This document shows positions 44,697 through 54,433 of a stretch of DNA of 64,000 nucleotides, one piece after another. The notes below the pieces were generated by a model that was not told the origin of the DNA, did no database searches, and saw only the letters and a list, made by a program, of their open reading frames with translations. Origin of the DNA: Chitinivibrionales bacterium (GTDB lineage Bacteria > Fibrobacterota > Chitinivibrionia > Chitinivibrionales > WJKA01); contig WJLW01000024.1 in the NCBI GenBank assembly GCA_014728295.1, positions 35,272-99,271 of the forward strand. The letters are read 5' to 3'. Position 1 is the stretch's first letter; each line of letters opens with the position of its first letter. The position numbers and the translations under genes were made by a program.

Positions 44697-44900
44697 GCAC
44701 CCGGATGAGTCATTTTATAGCCGATTTTGCACCAGGCGGTGCACAATCAGGTGTTGGAAATCTATTTTATCTTTCGTCCGTGCTTTGACTCGTGCTTTCC
44801 TTTGATGAGAATCAGATGTATACAGGCCAGCGGGGCGGCGGGAGTTGAAGTACAGACATTTCAAAATGCTACTCTGACGTTTTCAAGCTCATGATATCCT

Positions 44901-45815
44901 ATGGCACAGGAAGCTCATGATGTGTATGGAATCGATTTTCGCAAAGATTTCATATTCATTGCTCAATTCTCGCCGGCGACAAATGCCATAACCAGCATTG
45001 CCATACAGCCGTTCAGTGACAGCACCGACGACTGGTGGAGCAAGATCAAATCCGAATTTCGCGAGGTCGTTGACAATGTCGACTTCAAGAGCCGGGACGT
45101 GGTATGCGCGCTGCCCGGCGAATGGGCGATAATCAAAAAGCTCATGCTCGACAGCGACGAAGAGGATGTTGAAAATGCGCTGTCATGGGAGATAAGCCAG
45201 CAAATTCTGGGCTCGCTTGACGATTACGCCTGTGACCATCTCAAGCTGGCCAGTTCTCTGGATAACAGTGTTGATAATTATCTTTCCGTCGCCTATCGTT
45301 GCGATTCCGTCAAACGCCTGACGGACCTTATGCGTCAATACAATCTGAACCAGATTGCCGCGGATCTGGATATCTTTGCCTTGATAAACGTTTATGAACT
45401 CAATTATCCCGACGAATCCTCGGTACCGGCCTATCTTATATACGGCGACTATGACAAAATCCTGATTGTGCTGGCCCAGAAAGATGTGTTCATCGATTTT
45501 GAATGCAGTGACTTTCGCTACGAAAACAGCAGCGCACAGGAGTGTGCGGCCGCCATCAAGCAGAGCAAATCAATTATTGCCCGATCCAATCCTCAACTGA
45601 GCCATGATTCGCTCAATACCTATCTGGCCGGACCTGTTTTCTCCGCCGATGAATATGTGGAAGCTGTCTTGCAGGAAGTGCCGCAGGCCGCGATACTCGA
45701 TCCGTTCAAGCGCATTAATTTTCATGCTCAGAACATCTCCGAGGAAGAGAAAAAGAAATATTCTCCGCAATTGGCGATTGCAGTCGGTCTTGCGGTCCGG
45801 GGGGGAACGGAATAA
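44901..45815 (+). CDS. pilM: PilM-like pilus assembly protein
   Basis: This 304-residue protein of the FtsA/actin-like fold begins with VYGIDFRKDFIFIAQFS and has VVCALPGEWAIIKKLML, DVENALSWEISQQI and LSVAYRCDSVKRLTDLM, the pattern of PilM or its GspL-cyto relative. The C-terminal part ends in SPQLAIAVGLAVRGGTE, the usual end of PilM. It is just upstream of a PilN-like gene, the normal partner. ATG 44901 has only a weak ribosome site. Confidence 0.82.
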   Translation: MAQEAHDVYGIDFRKDFIFIAQFSPATNAITSIAIQPFSDSTDDWWSKIKSEFREVVDNVDFKSRDVVCALPGEWAIIKKLMLDSDEEDVENALSWEISQQILGSLDDYACDHLKLASSLDNSVDNYLSVAYRCDSVKRLTDLMRQYNLNQIAADLDIFALINVYELNYPDESSVPAYLIYGDYDKILIVLAQKDVFIDFECSDFRYENSSAQECAAAIKQSKSIIARSNPQLSHDSLNTYLAGPVFSADEYVEAVLQEVPQAAILDPFKRINFHAQNISEEEKKKYSPQLAIAVGLAVRGGTE

Positions 45816-45819
45816 GCGT

Positions 45820-46740
45820 ATGATACGCATCAACCTGCTCAAGGAACAATCGCACAAGCGCCGCAAAAAGCTTGCTATACCCGGAAAACTGCTCGGTATT
45901 GCCGGCGGGATTGTCGCCGTGTGTATTCTGGGCGTCTCGGCAAAAGCCGTGTACGACCGGATGAACCGTCCCGCGCCGCCGGAGCCTGAATTGCCGAAAA
46001 CACACTACGATGTTTCGTCGCATCGCCATGCGCAGGCAACCGAAGATGTCGTGCAGGATTATAAAGTTACCGGCAAAGAAGCAAAACCGCAAAGCACGAT
46101 GACGCTGTCATATGCCGACATGTCCTACGAAGAAAAAGTCAATTACCAGGCCCTTTTTGCCTTGAAAGTATGCGACATTCTGATGCGGGCAACTTCAGCA
46201 GATGTCATGATTTACACCCTGGAGCTAATCGAATTCAAAAATGTGTATGTCGTCGGTATCTGCCCCACCAAAAAGCTGGTTTCGCAAATTCACTCCGCAC
46301 TGGAGCGAGAAAATCTCAAAGTGCTGCCCAAACCCAACTCCTTCATCCGCCCAAACCAGGACGGCGGCTATAAATTCGGGTTTTTATGCGAAGCTCACCT
46401 GGGCCTGGACCGCTCCGACGAGTTTGTGGATGTGTCGCTCTCGTCACTCACCTTTCGGGACGGTCTAAAGATGGCCTTGCGGCAGCTTAAAAAATATGCC
46501 GAGCAATGCGATGTCGCTTTTGCAACCGATTTTGAGCTGAAAAGCGCCGAAAAAGTGGCCACCTACCGGGAATTTATCTATTCGGTCAGGGGAACCGCTT
46601 CGTATGTCAACTTTGTCGCCCTGCTGCAGAAAATTTATGAGCAGCGCAAGATGTGGGCCTTCAAGCAGGTCAGCCTCAAGGCGCAAGCGCAAAATACCGT
46701 TGCCTTCGACGCCCATATACTTTTCGTTACCAAAGATTAG
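45820..46740 (+). CDS. PilN-like protein with PilO-like C-terminal domain
   Basis: ATG 45820 is chosen because MIRINLLKEQSHKRRKK is the PilN cytoplasmic tag that binds PilM; the listed start lies inside pilM. The product has about 306 residues. After one transmembrane helix (GIAGGIVAVCILGVSAKAVY), it has a linker and then two alpha/beta segments. The last 75 residues (YREFIYSVRGTASYVNFVAL and AFDAHILFVTKD) resemble the PilO/GspM periplasmic fold. A PilN-PilO fusion is therefore possible. The PilO-like gene at 12954 would then be a second copy for another machine. Confidence 0.75.
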   Translation: MIRINLLKEQSHKRRKKLAIPGKLLGIAGGIVAVCILGVSAKAVYDRMNRPAPPEPELPKTHYDVSSHRHAQATEDVVQDYKVTGKEAKPQSTMTLSYADMSYEEKVNYQALFALKVCDILMRATSADVMIYTLELIEFKNVYVVGICPTKKLVSQIHSALERENLKVLPKPNSFIRPNQDGGYKFGFLCEAHLGLDRSDEFVDVSLSSLTFRDGLKMALRQLKKYAEQCDVAFATDFELKSAEKVATYREFIYSVRGTASYVNFVALLQKIYEQRKMWAFKQVSLKAQAQNTVAFDAHILFVTKD

Positions 46741-46749
46741 TCACCGTCC

Positions 46750-47298
46750 ATGAAATTACGCATTGTAGCCGGATCGTTGCGCGGCCGCTATATCACTATC
46801 ACCGGTAAAGCCGCAAGGTGCCGGCCAACCCTTGCGCGAGTGCGTGAGGCAGTGGCAAATATCATCCGGGATGATCTGCCGGGTGCGACGGTGGCCGACG
46901 TCTGTGCTGGTACCGGTGCAATGGGCATCGAGTTTTTCAGCAGAGGCGCCGGGCGGGTGGATTTTGTCGAAAATGACAAGTATCTGGTACGCGCGCTTTA
47001 TCAAACGCTGGAATCATTCGGCATGCAGCAGCACTGCCGCGTTCCGGCCGCTGATCTGCACAAATTCATCTCCGCAAACACGTCAATGTATGATATCGCC
47101 TGGTATGATCCGCCCTATGACCGTGAGGAGTATCTGAAGATTCTGCCGCAATTGCTGCATATTCTCAAGCAGGATGGTATTTTACTGTTTGAGCGACGAC
47201 GTAAATCTATGAAAATGGATCTGCCCGACACCGGCATAATCCCCTGTGACGTGCGGGAATACGGCGGAACAATTGTAGAAATGTATAGAAAATCATGA
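46750..47298 (+). CDS. rsmD: 16S rRNA (guanine(966)-N(2))-methyltransferase
   Basis: This 182-residue enzyme has the family start MKLRIVAGSLRGRYI, the AdoMet site VADVCAGTGAMGIEFFSRGA, VENDKYLV, and the catalytic motif DIAWYDPPYDREEY (DPPY). It modifies G966 of 16S rRNA. It is followed by coaD, the common rsmD-coaD order in bacteria. Confidence 0.94.
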   Translation: MKLRIVAGSLRGRYITITGKAARCRPTLARVREAVANIIRDDLPGATVADVCAGTGAMGIEFFSRGAGRVDFVENDKYLVRALYQTLESFGMQQHCRVPAADLHKFISANTSMYDIAWYDPPYDREEYLKILPQLLHILKQDGILLFERRRKSMKMDLPDTGIIPCDVREYGGTIVEMYRKS

Positions 47299-47317
47299 AT
47301 TACGCCGGGAGGTAAGC

Positions 47318-47818
47318 ATGCCGGTAGCACTCTATCCCGGCACATTTGATCCGATTACCTATGGGCACATCGACATCGCCAAGCGCGCATCCAAGATGTT
47401 CAACAAAGTATATGCCGTCGTTGCCGATAATCCCAACAAAAATCCGCTCTTTACCGTTGAGGAACGCCTGGACATGGCTCGCGCCGCACTGGAAGGCATT
47501 AAAAAAATCGAAGTGATTCGCTACAACGGACTCATCGTCAATTGCCTGGATGAATACGAAGCAACCTCGATCATTCGCGGCCTGCGCGCTCTGTCAGATT
47601 TTGAATACGAATTTCAAATGGCCTTCACCAACCGCAACATGAACAAAGCTGCCGAAACGGTTTTTCTCATGCCCAACGAAAAGTATACCTACCTCAACTC
47701 GACCATGGTCAAGGAAATTGCCAAACTCCAGGGCGATATCGGCAAGTTTGTGCCCGAATTTGTGAAAGAGAAAGTTGAGGCGAAAATCAGGAAGTTGAGA
47801 CGAAAGAAGCTGGTTTAA
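47318..47818 (+). CDS. coaD: Phosphopantetheine adenylyltransferase
   Basis: This 166-residue enzyme catalyses the penultimate step of CoA synthesis. Signature YPGTFDPITYGHIDIAKRA with the HxGH-type motif is at the N-terminus, and IIRGLRALSDFEYEFQMA, NRNMNKAAETVFLMPNEKYT and STMVKEIA follow. The usual ISSSLVKE has become LNSTMVKE, a conservative variant. ATG 47318 is behind GGGAGG. Confidence 0.95.
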   Translation: MPVALYPGTFDPITYGHIDIAKRASKMFNKVYAVVADNPNKNPLFTVEERLDMARAALEGIKKIEVIRYNGLIVNCLDEYEATSIIRGLRALSDFEYEFQMAFTNRNMNKAAETVFLMPNEKYTYLNSTMVKEIAKLQGDIGKFVPEFVKEKVEAKIRKLRRKKLV

Positions 47819-47833
47819 TCGTAATAGCTTACT

Positions 47834-48658
47834 ATGATGATGAATCCCGGAAGAAAAATCTCACCTGCCGTTAAGTGGCTGCTGATCGTCAATATCGGTG
47901 TTTATGTTATTCAGATCGCACCGGTCATTGGCAACTATGTGACGTGGTTTGGATTGCTCAATCCTGCGCTGGTTTTTACCCGGGGACATGTTTGGCGCCT
48001 GGTGACCTATATGTTCCTGCACAGCACCTCGATCTTCCATATCCTGTTCAACATGCTGGCCCTGTGGATGTTTGGTGTCGATCTTGAAAACAAATGGGGG
48101 ACCAGACGATTTGCCTATTTCTATTTCATTGGCGGGGTGGGGGCCGGACTATTCAGCGTGATCATGTGGGATTATCCGATCATCGGAGCATCAGGTGCTA
48201 TCCTTGCCACTCTGACTGCCTACGCCTACTATTTTCCGCATCGGCAGATACTGTTGTTTTTCATCTTCCCCGTGCCGATACGCATTGCTGTCATAATCTT
48301 TGGCGCTATATCGATTATGGGAGCGATGCAGGGAACGGGCGGGATTGCCCACATCACTCACCTGGGCGGAATCGTTGTCGCATTGCTGTACCTGAAATTC
48401 TACGGCCAGGTGGTGAACCTGTTCACTCATATCGATGACCTCAACCGTGAAAAGTGCCAACGCAGGGCCGCCGAAGATAGCCTGCGCCGCGACCGCTACT
48501 TCGAAGCGACTATCGATCCCATTCTCAAAAAAATCTCCGAATCCGGCATGGAATCGCTTACACGCCAGGAAAAAAAAACGCTCGAAAAGGCCTCAAAATC
48601 CGATAAAGAACGCATCAAAAAACGTAAAATCGTACCCTTCAACATATTCAAATCCTGA
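47834..48658 (+). CDS. Rhomboid-family intramembrane serine protease
   Basis: This 274-residue protein has six hydrophobic segments. The conserved His-Asn pair lies in FHILFNMLALWMFG, the nucleophile motif GASGAILATL is in the fourth helix, and the catalytic His is in IAHITHLGGIV. Its C-terminal 70 residues are a charged cytoplasmic tail (ESLTRQEKKTLEKASKSDKE) typical of bacterial soluble-tail rhomboids. Substrate unknown. Confidence 0.9.
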   Translation: MMMNPGRKISPAVKWLLIVNIGVYVIQIAPVIGNYVTWFGLLNPALVFTRGHVWRLVTYMFLHSTSIFHILFNMLALWMFGVDLENKWGTRRFAYFYFIGGVGAGLFSVIMWDYPIIGASGAILATLTAYAYYFPHRQILLFFIFPVPIRIAVIIFGAISIMGAMQGTGGIAHITHLGGIVVALLYLKFYGQVVNLFTHIDDLNREKCQRRAAEDSLRRDRYFEATIDPILKKISESGMESLTRQEKKTLEKASKSDKERIKKRKIVPFNIFKS

Positions 48659-48668
48659 AGCCCACATT

Positions 48669-49466
48669 ATGAATGTCCTGTTACGCTACGAGTTCTGGTT
48701 AGTTGCCGTTTCTCTGGTGATGATCCTGCTGGAAAGAATATTTGCCTATCGCAGGCAACCCTTCTTGCGTCCGCAGCTAGGACAAGACATTTTCTGGCTT
48801 TTGTTCAACGGCATGGTGTGGGGATACATTTCCGCATTTTTTTTCAACTCCGTTCCCGGAGTTGCGGGCGGATCATTGCATGCATCCCTGGCGAATTTTG
48901 CCGGTGCTTTTCGAAGCCTCAGCCGGCTCCCCTTCATCGTGCAGGCATTACTGTTTCTGGTAGCCGCCGATTTCATCGAATGGCTCGTGCATAATGCCCT
49001 GCATCGCATCGACGCTCTCTGGAAAATCCACCGCGTCCATCACTCCGTGAAAACAATGGACTGGATCTGCAACTTCCGCTTTCACTGGGGCGAAAATATC
49101 GTTTACAAAAGCATCAAATTCCTGCCTCTGGCGCTGCTGGGTGCCAAGTGGGAAGCTATCCTGATTGCCGCGGTGATTTCCATGACGGTGGGATTTCTGA
49201 ATCATTCCAATATCAATGTCTCCTGGGGACCCCTGCGCTACATTTTCAACTCCGCCAACATGCACCTCTGGCACCACGATAAATTTCCCGATAAACCTGC
49301 AGGGTATAATTTTGCAGTCGTCTTCAGTCTCTGGGACTGGCTCTTCGGCACCGCCCTCTTTCCCGATCATCCCCCGAAAGAAATCGGCTATGAAGGCGAA
49401 GAATGGCTTCCGCAGAATTTACTGTGGCGATTCTTCGTGCCGTTTAAGGAACGAGCCAACGCGTAA
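48669..49466 (+). CDS. Sterol desaturase/fatty acid hydroxylase-family membrane protein
   Basis: ATG 48669 is the real start, 10 bp after the rhomboid stop; the listed ORF extends into the preceding gene in another frame. The product has about 265 residues. There are four hydrophobic helices and the three His boxes of the di-iron hydroxylase family: LVHNALHRI, HRVHHSV and HLWHHDKFPD. Members hydroxylate or desaturate lipid chains and need oxygen, which sits oddly beside the anaerobic enzymes in this window. Substrate unknown. Confidence 0.88.
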   Translation: MNVLLRYEFWLVAVSLVMILLERIFAYRRQPFLRPQLGQDIFWLLFNGMVWGYISAFFFNSVPGVAGGSLHASLANFAGAFRSLSRLPFIVQALLFLVAADFIEWLVHNALHRIDALWKIHRVHHSVKTMDWICNFRFHWGENIVYKSIKFLPLALLGAKWEAILIAAVISMTVGFLNHSNINVSWGPLRYIFNSANMHLWHHDKFPDKPAGYNFAVVFSLWDWLFGTALFPDHPPKEIGYEGEEWLPQNLLWRFFVPFKERANA

Positions 49467-49634
49467 GACTGGAGAAGCAAGAGCAAGCTCGAAGAGTTGG
49501 ATAGAGCTGAATTATTGCTTTTTTCGAACCGGGAATGCTCAGGCTCACGCAGAACCAAAACAATTTTGTGGTATTTTTTCCTTTCCCATAACAGTCACCA
49601 GTCTCTTGGTCCGAAGAGCGTGACGCACAGCAAC

Positions 49635-50639
49635 TCATTCTTCGAAGTACTCGAAAGCATCGATGATGTCAAGATATGCGCCGTCGAAACCACTCGCTAT
49701 TATCTTGTCGAGGTAGGCACTGTCCGAGCCGAAGATGACCGCCTGCCAGTCCTGATCCCAGTACCGGACCTTGTAATTGCCTTCCCAGTCGGGATTTTCT
49801 GCTTCGATGAATGCCGGTGAACCAGCCCCCCAGCCGGACTTCCAGTAGTAACGGTAATCTTCCGCTTCACCGACACTCATGTAACAGAGCACTAAACGGG
49901 TACCACCGTTGGCTTTGGTTTTGAGCAGCGCCATATCGGATGATGTGATCGGGGTGGTTTCGTTATAGAACAGGTCGATAATAAGCACATCATAGTTAGT
50001 TGCTGCCAATGCCGCGACAAAGGTATCCTTCGAAGCAAAGTTTGTTGTAGGATCAAGCAAATAGAGGAAATTCTCAGCGTCCGCGAGACTGGAAACATTC
50101 GAACTGTTCACCTTAGGCGGCGCAGCCGGATGATCAGGTATGTTGTTGAGATCGCGCTCATCGGCAGCAAATGAGATGTATCCTTTGGCTGCGTTTTGTG
50201 AATAAGAATTGTCCATCTTCGTGATAGTCCGGCAGTAATCGGTGACAAGAATTGTTACGCCGTAGTTGCCTGCAGTGTCAAGGAATGCCGAGATCCACTC
50301 CCGTTCCGACGCCGGGGTGGATTCATCATCGCTGTTATACCCGTAGAAGAGATCTTCTCGCCCAATACCGTCAATGGCCCCAAGATAGACCACATCGGCG
50401 GGACCATCCTCGTTGCCGTCGGTAGTGGTTAATTCCTGCCCGTTTTGAGGAACTACAAAGAAATCGGACTTTTTCCCTTTGGCGTAGGAACTGATTGCCT
50501 GCACAAAACCACGCATTTCCTGACGATAGTTCTTCCCGGAAGAGCCGGCGGAAACCGATTGCTCATCATCTGAGCACCTGGTCAGTACCAGACACAGAAG
50601 AACGCCTACGATTACCGATGGAAAGTTTTTCACAGCCAA
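49635..50639 (-). CDS. Lipoprotein, GH114/TM1410-like (endo-alpha-1,4-polygalactosaminidase family)
   Basis: This 334-residue protein has a lipoprotein signal (FPSVIVGVLLCLVLTRC). The body is a predicted TIM barrel whose last part, RLVLCYMSVGEAEDYRYYWK and IIASGFDGAYLDIIDAFEYF, is the hallmark of the GH114/TM1410 group. GH114 enzymes cleave galactosaminogalactan-type polymers; the glutamate in SVGEAEDYR and the aspartates of DGAYLDIID are likely catalytic. It shares these features with the protein at 52758-53960. Activity is unproven in this subgroup. Confidence 0.85.
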   Translation of the reverse strand: MAVKNFPSVIVGVLLCLVLTRCSDDEQSVSAGSSGKNYRQEMRGFVQAISSYAKGKKSDFFVVPQNGQELTTTDGNEDGPADVVYLGAIDGIGREDLFYGYNSDDESTPASEREWISAFLDTAGNYGVTILVTDYCRTITKMDNSYSQNAAKGYISFAADERDLNNIPDHPAAPPKVNSSNVSSLADAENFLYLLDPTTNFASKDTFVAALAATNYDVLIIDLFYNETTPITSSDMALLKTKANGGTRLVLCYMSVGEAEDYRYYWKSGWGAGSPAFIEAENPDWEGNYKVRYWDQDWQAVIFGSDSAYLDKIIASGFDGAYLDIIDAFEYFEE

Positions 50640-50653
50640 CTCCTTTTAGAAAT

Positions 50654-52738
50654 TTACAACCACGGTTTAATTGAATCCCAGTTCTGCTTGACAAGGTCCC
50701 GCATTTCCTTGGGAGTCACTTTCAGATTATTCTCCCACAGAGATTTTTCAAAATCGGCCACAGCGACATTTCTGGGCATGCAGATATTGGTGAAACATTT
50801 TGTGCTTGCTTTGCACAAGTTCACGCAATCTACTGCAGTCTTGCCGAACATATAGCTGTCATGACACACCTGACCGAATGCCAGTACGGTTTTGAGCCCC
50901 TGACACTGAAGCATCTCGACTGTCGGTACTCCCTGTTTGGGACACCATTTGCACATAGCTTCATCTTTCAGGTACGTCCCGATTTGCTTGACCATCCCCT
51001 TAACGGGCTCCGGAACGTAGATCCCCAAAGCGGCGACCGCCCTCGACTTGGCCATTGCCTGGTTTATACCGGATGGTGCAGCCTCCATCGCAGTTATCGA
51101 TGCGCCCATTGCAAGGAATAATGCTGCCGACTGCCACCATATGCGGTTCGAATCGGCATACAGGGCTACCGCAATGAGGTCGTCCCACGTTTTGATATGC
51201 GCATCTTCCAGAGCAAACCACAGGTGGTTGAAACAGTCCCGGTATATGTCACAAAACAGGATATGAAGCGAGTCGATTGCGGCAGAGGGAGTGGACGGAT
51301 AAATGTCCGCAATGAATTCTTTCTCTGTTTGCACGCCGGTTACAAAATGGAAAGCCGTATGCGGATCCCAACTCGAATCTGCTCCGTTGGTCGTATCGGG
51401 TATGATATTGCGCACACTGATGGTAGCAGAGTCCGTAATCCATTGCACAGGCATAAAATCCGCCCGGAATGAAACGACCCCTACGACTTCGCTGTTTTGA
51501 TCCTCAAATATGATGTGATTTGGCACAGTCAGACCATTATCCCGATACCCCATGACATGGATGTATGAACCGTCATCGCAACGAAACCACCACAACAGAT
51601 CGGAACTGGTATCCGGATTGGATGCAATATGATATGCTTGCATATCGGAGGGAACAGACCCAACGGTCTTGTCGTCGATAACCGCTTTGATCAAATGCAT
51701 GCCATCCCAGACGACAGGCCCCCAACCGGGAACAAGAATGGTGTAGAGTGAGTCACCGGAAACGTCTCTTTCACGCAAACCGATGCAGTCGTCTACGTTC
51801 CCGCAAATAAACTGTGTATCGGCCATGTTGCCGACACTCCAGATTGGGTACTTGTTGGTAAGCATCTCAAGACTTCCGGGGATGTACTGGATCCCTGTTT
51901 TCCAATAGGGGTCACCCCCGAGCCCCGGAGCGATTGACGATTCAAAGATTGAGAATTGCATGCTGCCGTTCCAGCAGTCGATGACTGCGCAGTTACTTGA
52001 TCCCCAATCGGTACCAAGGGAATGGGCACGCGATGAATCATCAAGCACCATCAAAAGGTCGTTTGCTATAGTAAACCAGTAGTTGCCCGTGCCGCCGTTG
52101 GAGTCTTCACCGCGAACGTTCCACAGGGTGAATGAATCGACAACAGCCGAATCGACCACTTCAAGTGCCCACCAGGTGTTGAACCAGGTATCCATCCAGA
52201 CCCAACTATTGCCGACAGCCATCGGCCAGAACTCATCGATTGCCCTGCCGGGTGTGTCGGCAGGAATGATAACCTCTATGTAAAGGCTTGTATCTCCGCC
52301 ATTTGAAGCAATGGTAAACGTGTCACGGTATACGCCGGGTGCCATGGCGCTGCGGTCTATTTTGAGCGACACCCGACTATCCCCGGTATCGCTTCTTGGT
52401 GTCATTTCCATCCAGGAAGGCGATCGTATATCCCAAAACAGAGAGCCGGAGCTGTCATTGGAAATCCAAAAACTGGTTGAGTCTCGCCAGGTACTCCAAT
52501 CCCAAGTTCCGATAAAATAAACGTCCAGAGCCTGGGTTACCGTGTATGAAGGAAGCGAATGCTGCAGTGTCGAATCCACAGAACCGCTGTTAATAGTTGT
52601 TGTATCACTATCGAGCGGCTGACCGGAGGGAGTTGCAGGATTTCCCGTATCTTTTGAACACATCATCAGAGGCAGCAGGGAAAGCGCCGCAAAAAGAGAC
52701 CAAAGCAGAACAGGAAAAAATCGTATGCGCTTACCCAT
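50654..52738 (-). CDS. Large putative lipoprotein with BACON-like domain
   Basis: This 694-residue protein begins with a lipoprotein signal ending LLPLMMC. At about residues 90-165 is a BACON/Ig-like domain (LFWDIRSPSWMEMTPRSDTG, then YRDTFTIASNGGDTSLYIEV). The central part is rich in Trp and Asp and has no recognised domain. The C-terminal 110 residues hold about ten Cys (CKWCPKQG; CHDSYMF; CVNLCKASTKCFTNICMP) and probably form disulfides. It lies 14 bp from one GH114-like lipoprotein gene and 19 bp from the other, so all three are probably one operon acting on an extracellular polymer. Confidence 0.68.
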   Translation of the reverse strand: MGKRIRFFPVLLWSLFAALSLLPLMMCSKDTGNPATPSGQPLDSDTTTINSGSVDSTLQHSLPSYTVTQALDVYFIGTWDWSTWRDSTSFWISNDSSGSLFWDIRSPSWMEMTPRSDTGDSRVSLKIDRSAMAPGVYRDTFTIASNGGDTSLYIEVIIPADTPGRAIDEFWPMAVGNSWVWMDTWFNTWWALEVVDSAVVDSFTLWNVRGEDSNGGTGNYWFTIANDLLMVLDDSSRAHSLGTDWGSSNCAVIDCWNGSMQFSIFESSIAPGLGGDPYWKTGIQYIPGSLEMLTNKYPIWSVGNMADTQFICGNVDDCIGLRERDVSGDSLYTILVPGWGPVVWDGMHLIKAVIDDKTVGSVPSDMQAYHIASNPDTSSDLLWWFRCDDGSYIHVMGYRDNGLTVPNHIIFEDQNSEVVGVVSFRADFMPVQWITDSATISVRNIIPDTTNGADSSWDPHTAFHFVTGVQTEKEFIADIYPSTPSAAIDSLHILFCDIYRDCFNHLWFALEDAHIKTWDDLIAVALYADSNRIWWQSAALFLAMGASITAMEAAPSGINQAMAKSRAVAALGIYVPEPVKGMVKQIGTYLKDEAMCKWCPKQGVPTVEMLQCQGLKTVLAFGQVCHDSYMFGKTAVDCVNLCKASTKCFTNICMPRNVAVADFEKSLWENNLKVTPKEMRDLVKQNWDSIKPWL

Positions 52739-52757
52739 TAGTGTCCTCTACCTCCCC

Positions 52758-53960
52758 CTATTCGAAATACGGCGGCGTTGTTGTTAATTGGGACAACGAG
52801 CGCCTGGTACAATAGGGAACGAAGCCGGTCCCTGGCGCCGTTGACTCATACACATCATCCGCATTGACCAACGCGTACTCGCAGACAAACACCGCAATCC
52901 CCGCTTGCTTGTATGCCGGCAGCCACGTCTCAAGAACGGGACCATACCAATCGGCCCCAAGCTTCTCCCGTGCACTGATATCGTATCCATTGGCATCGTC
53001 CCATTCGGAGTCGCCCCACCCCTCCCACCAGGCGCCTTCTTCGGCAATGCCATCAATTACAGTAAAACGTCGTGGGTCACTCGATTCCGCAAGGTCGGGT
53101 GCATTCTGTTGGATGACAATCCACTCATCCGGGTTGCGCCCCAATGCTACGAATCTATTTCGGCCATACTCGCGCATGGCTTCAATCAGGTCTAACATGG
53201 CCGTCACCGGGTCAATACCTTCCGCATTGGCGGCGGCAATCACCGACTCATCACTGAATGCCTCGACCCAGTCCAGGTATATTCCGTCAAATCCATCCGT
53301 GATAACTTCATCAACGATGCTGCCGTAGCCGGCGCCGCCGTTTTCCACCGATGAGTCCACCACAACAGAGTCTTGTTGCCACACAAATCCACCATCAACG
53401 ACGATCTTGTGCCAATCACTGTGCCAATAAGCAACCGGAAAATTTCCGACCCATTCAGGATCGTGAGTGATTATCCACTCTGGCCAATCTGCGGGCTTTG
53501 ACTCTTTGGAGGGATCCCACTGGCTTTTCTTGGACCATTTCCAGTACCATCGCCAATCCTCTGCCTGTCCGATGTCGATGTAGGCGATTACCATCTTTCG
53601 ATTCACCTCATTTGCCCCGGCCGATTCTTTGAGGGCCGAAACCAAAGCCGCGGTGTTAAATGCGCGCGTTGTCTCGTCGTCGTGAACAGTTCGTGTTGGT
53701 TCGAGTACCAGCATTTCATAGCGACATCGCTCCAGTTCCTCTACATTCCCGGGAACATCTTGAATAACATACGCCCAGTATTCAATCTCAGAAATATCAA
53801 GTGCCGGCGCGGTTGCCACGACTGGTGAAGGGAAAAGTGCATCATGACTTCTGTCTTCTGGCGGCGCTGGATTTTGTAATCCATTTTCCGTACAGAAACA
53901 GATTAACAAAGCTATTGCCGAAAAAACACGAACAACATTTTTCATCGCTTTGAGTATCAA
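52758..53960 (-). CDS. Lipoprotein, GH114/TM1410-like (second paralogue)
   Basis: This 400-residue protein starts at TTG 53960, supported by GGAAGG seven bases upstream; the in-frame ATG 15 bases on lacks a ribosome site. Its signal ends in a lipobox (AIALLICFC). GH114-type segments are KMVIAYIDIGQAEDWRWYWK and GFDGIYLDWVEAFSDE, followed by VIQQNAPDL and a C-terminal AGIAVFVCEYALV strand. It is more complete than the paralogue at 49635. It is likely a surface glycosidase-like protein. Confidence 0.86.
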   Translation of the reverse strand: MILKAMKNVVRVFSAIALLICFCTENGLQNPAPPEDRSHDALFPSPVVATAPALDISEIEYWAYVIQDVPGNVEELERCRYEMLVLEPTRTVHDDETTRAFNTAALVSALKESAGANEVNRKMVIAYIDIGQAEDWRWYWKWSKKSQWDPSKESKPADWPEWIITHDPEWVGNFPVAYWHSDWHKIVVDGGFVWQQDSVVVDSSVENGGAGYGSIVDEVITDGFDGIYLDWVEAFSDESVIAAANAEGIDPVTAMLDLIEAMREYGRNRFVALGRNPDEWIVIQQNAPDLAESSDPRRFTVIDGIAEEGAWWEGWGDSEWDDANGYDISAREKLGADWYGPVLETWLPAYKQAGIAVFVCEYALVNADDVYESTAPGTGFVPYCTRRSLSQLTTTPPYFE

Positions 53961-54433
53961 ATTTGCACCTTCCCTTACATTTAAATTCCTGCACCTGCGA
54001 ATCGTTGCGCCTTTAGTACACCAGAGTGGCGGCTAAACAACTCTAGTGTAGTGCCAACAGAACCGCCCTTGGGTTGTCAGGAGATGTTCTTCTGGCGTTT
54101 TCTACTATTCACCTCTCAATTTTTCTTTGGGTGGCGATTTTTTTTAATACTTAATGCGATAATGCCTCGAATAAAAGTATTATCCAAACTTTTCGGATCA
54201 TTAGTATCCTTAGTTGGCCATCAAGTTACGGACAAAACGGTCATGAGGATCCGATATGTTTTGTTTTTCATATCGACAAAATACGTTTTGGCCGACGTCC
54301 CGCGGCACGGCGAAGTTGGGGCGTCAATTTGTCGAATGCCAAAGGCGGTACTCCGCCCGGCGCGTGCTTTATGTGTCGACCGATGTTCTCGTGGGAATAC
54401 TCTACTTCCAAGCCGGTGCCCTCTTTCGCCTGA
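53961..54433. other. Intergenic region without a supported gene
   Basis: About 470 bp between the GH114-like gene and the broken histidine kinase gene. ORFs here, such as the 166-residue plus-strand frame from 54051, run into the kinase gene on the opposite strand and show no recognisable domain. No tRNA, strong hairpin or repeat was seen. Confidence 0.6.
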
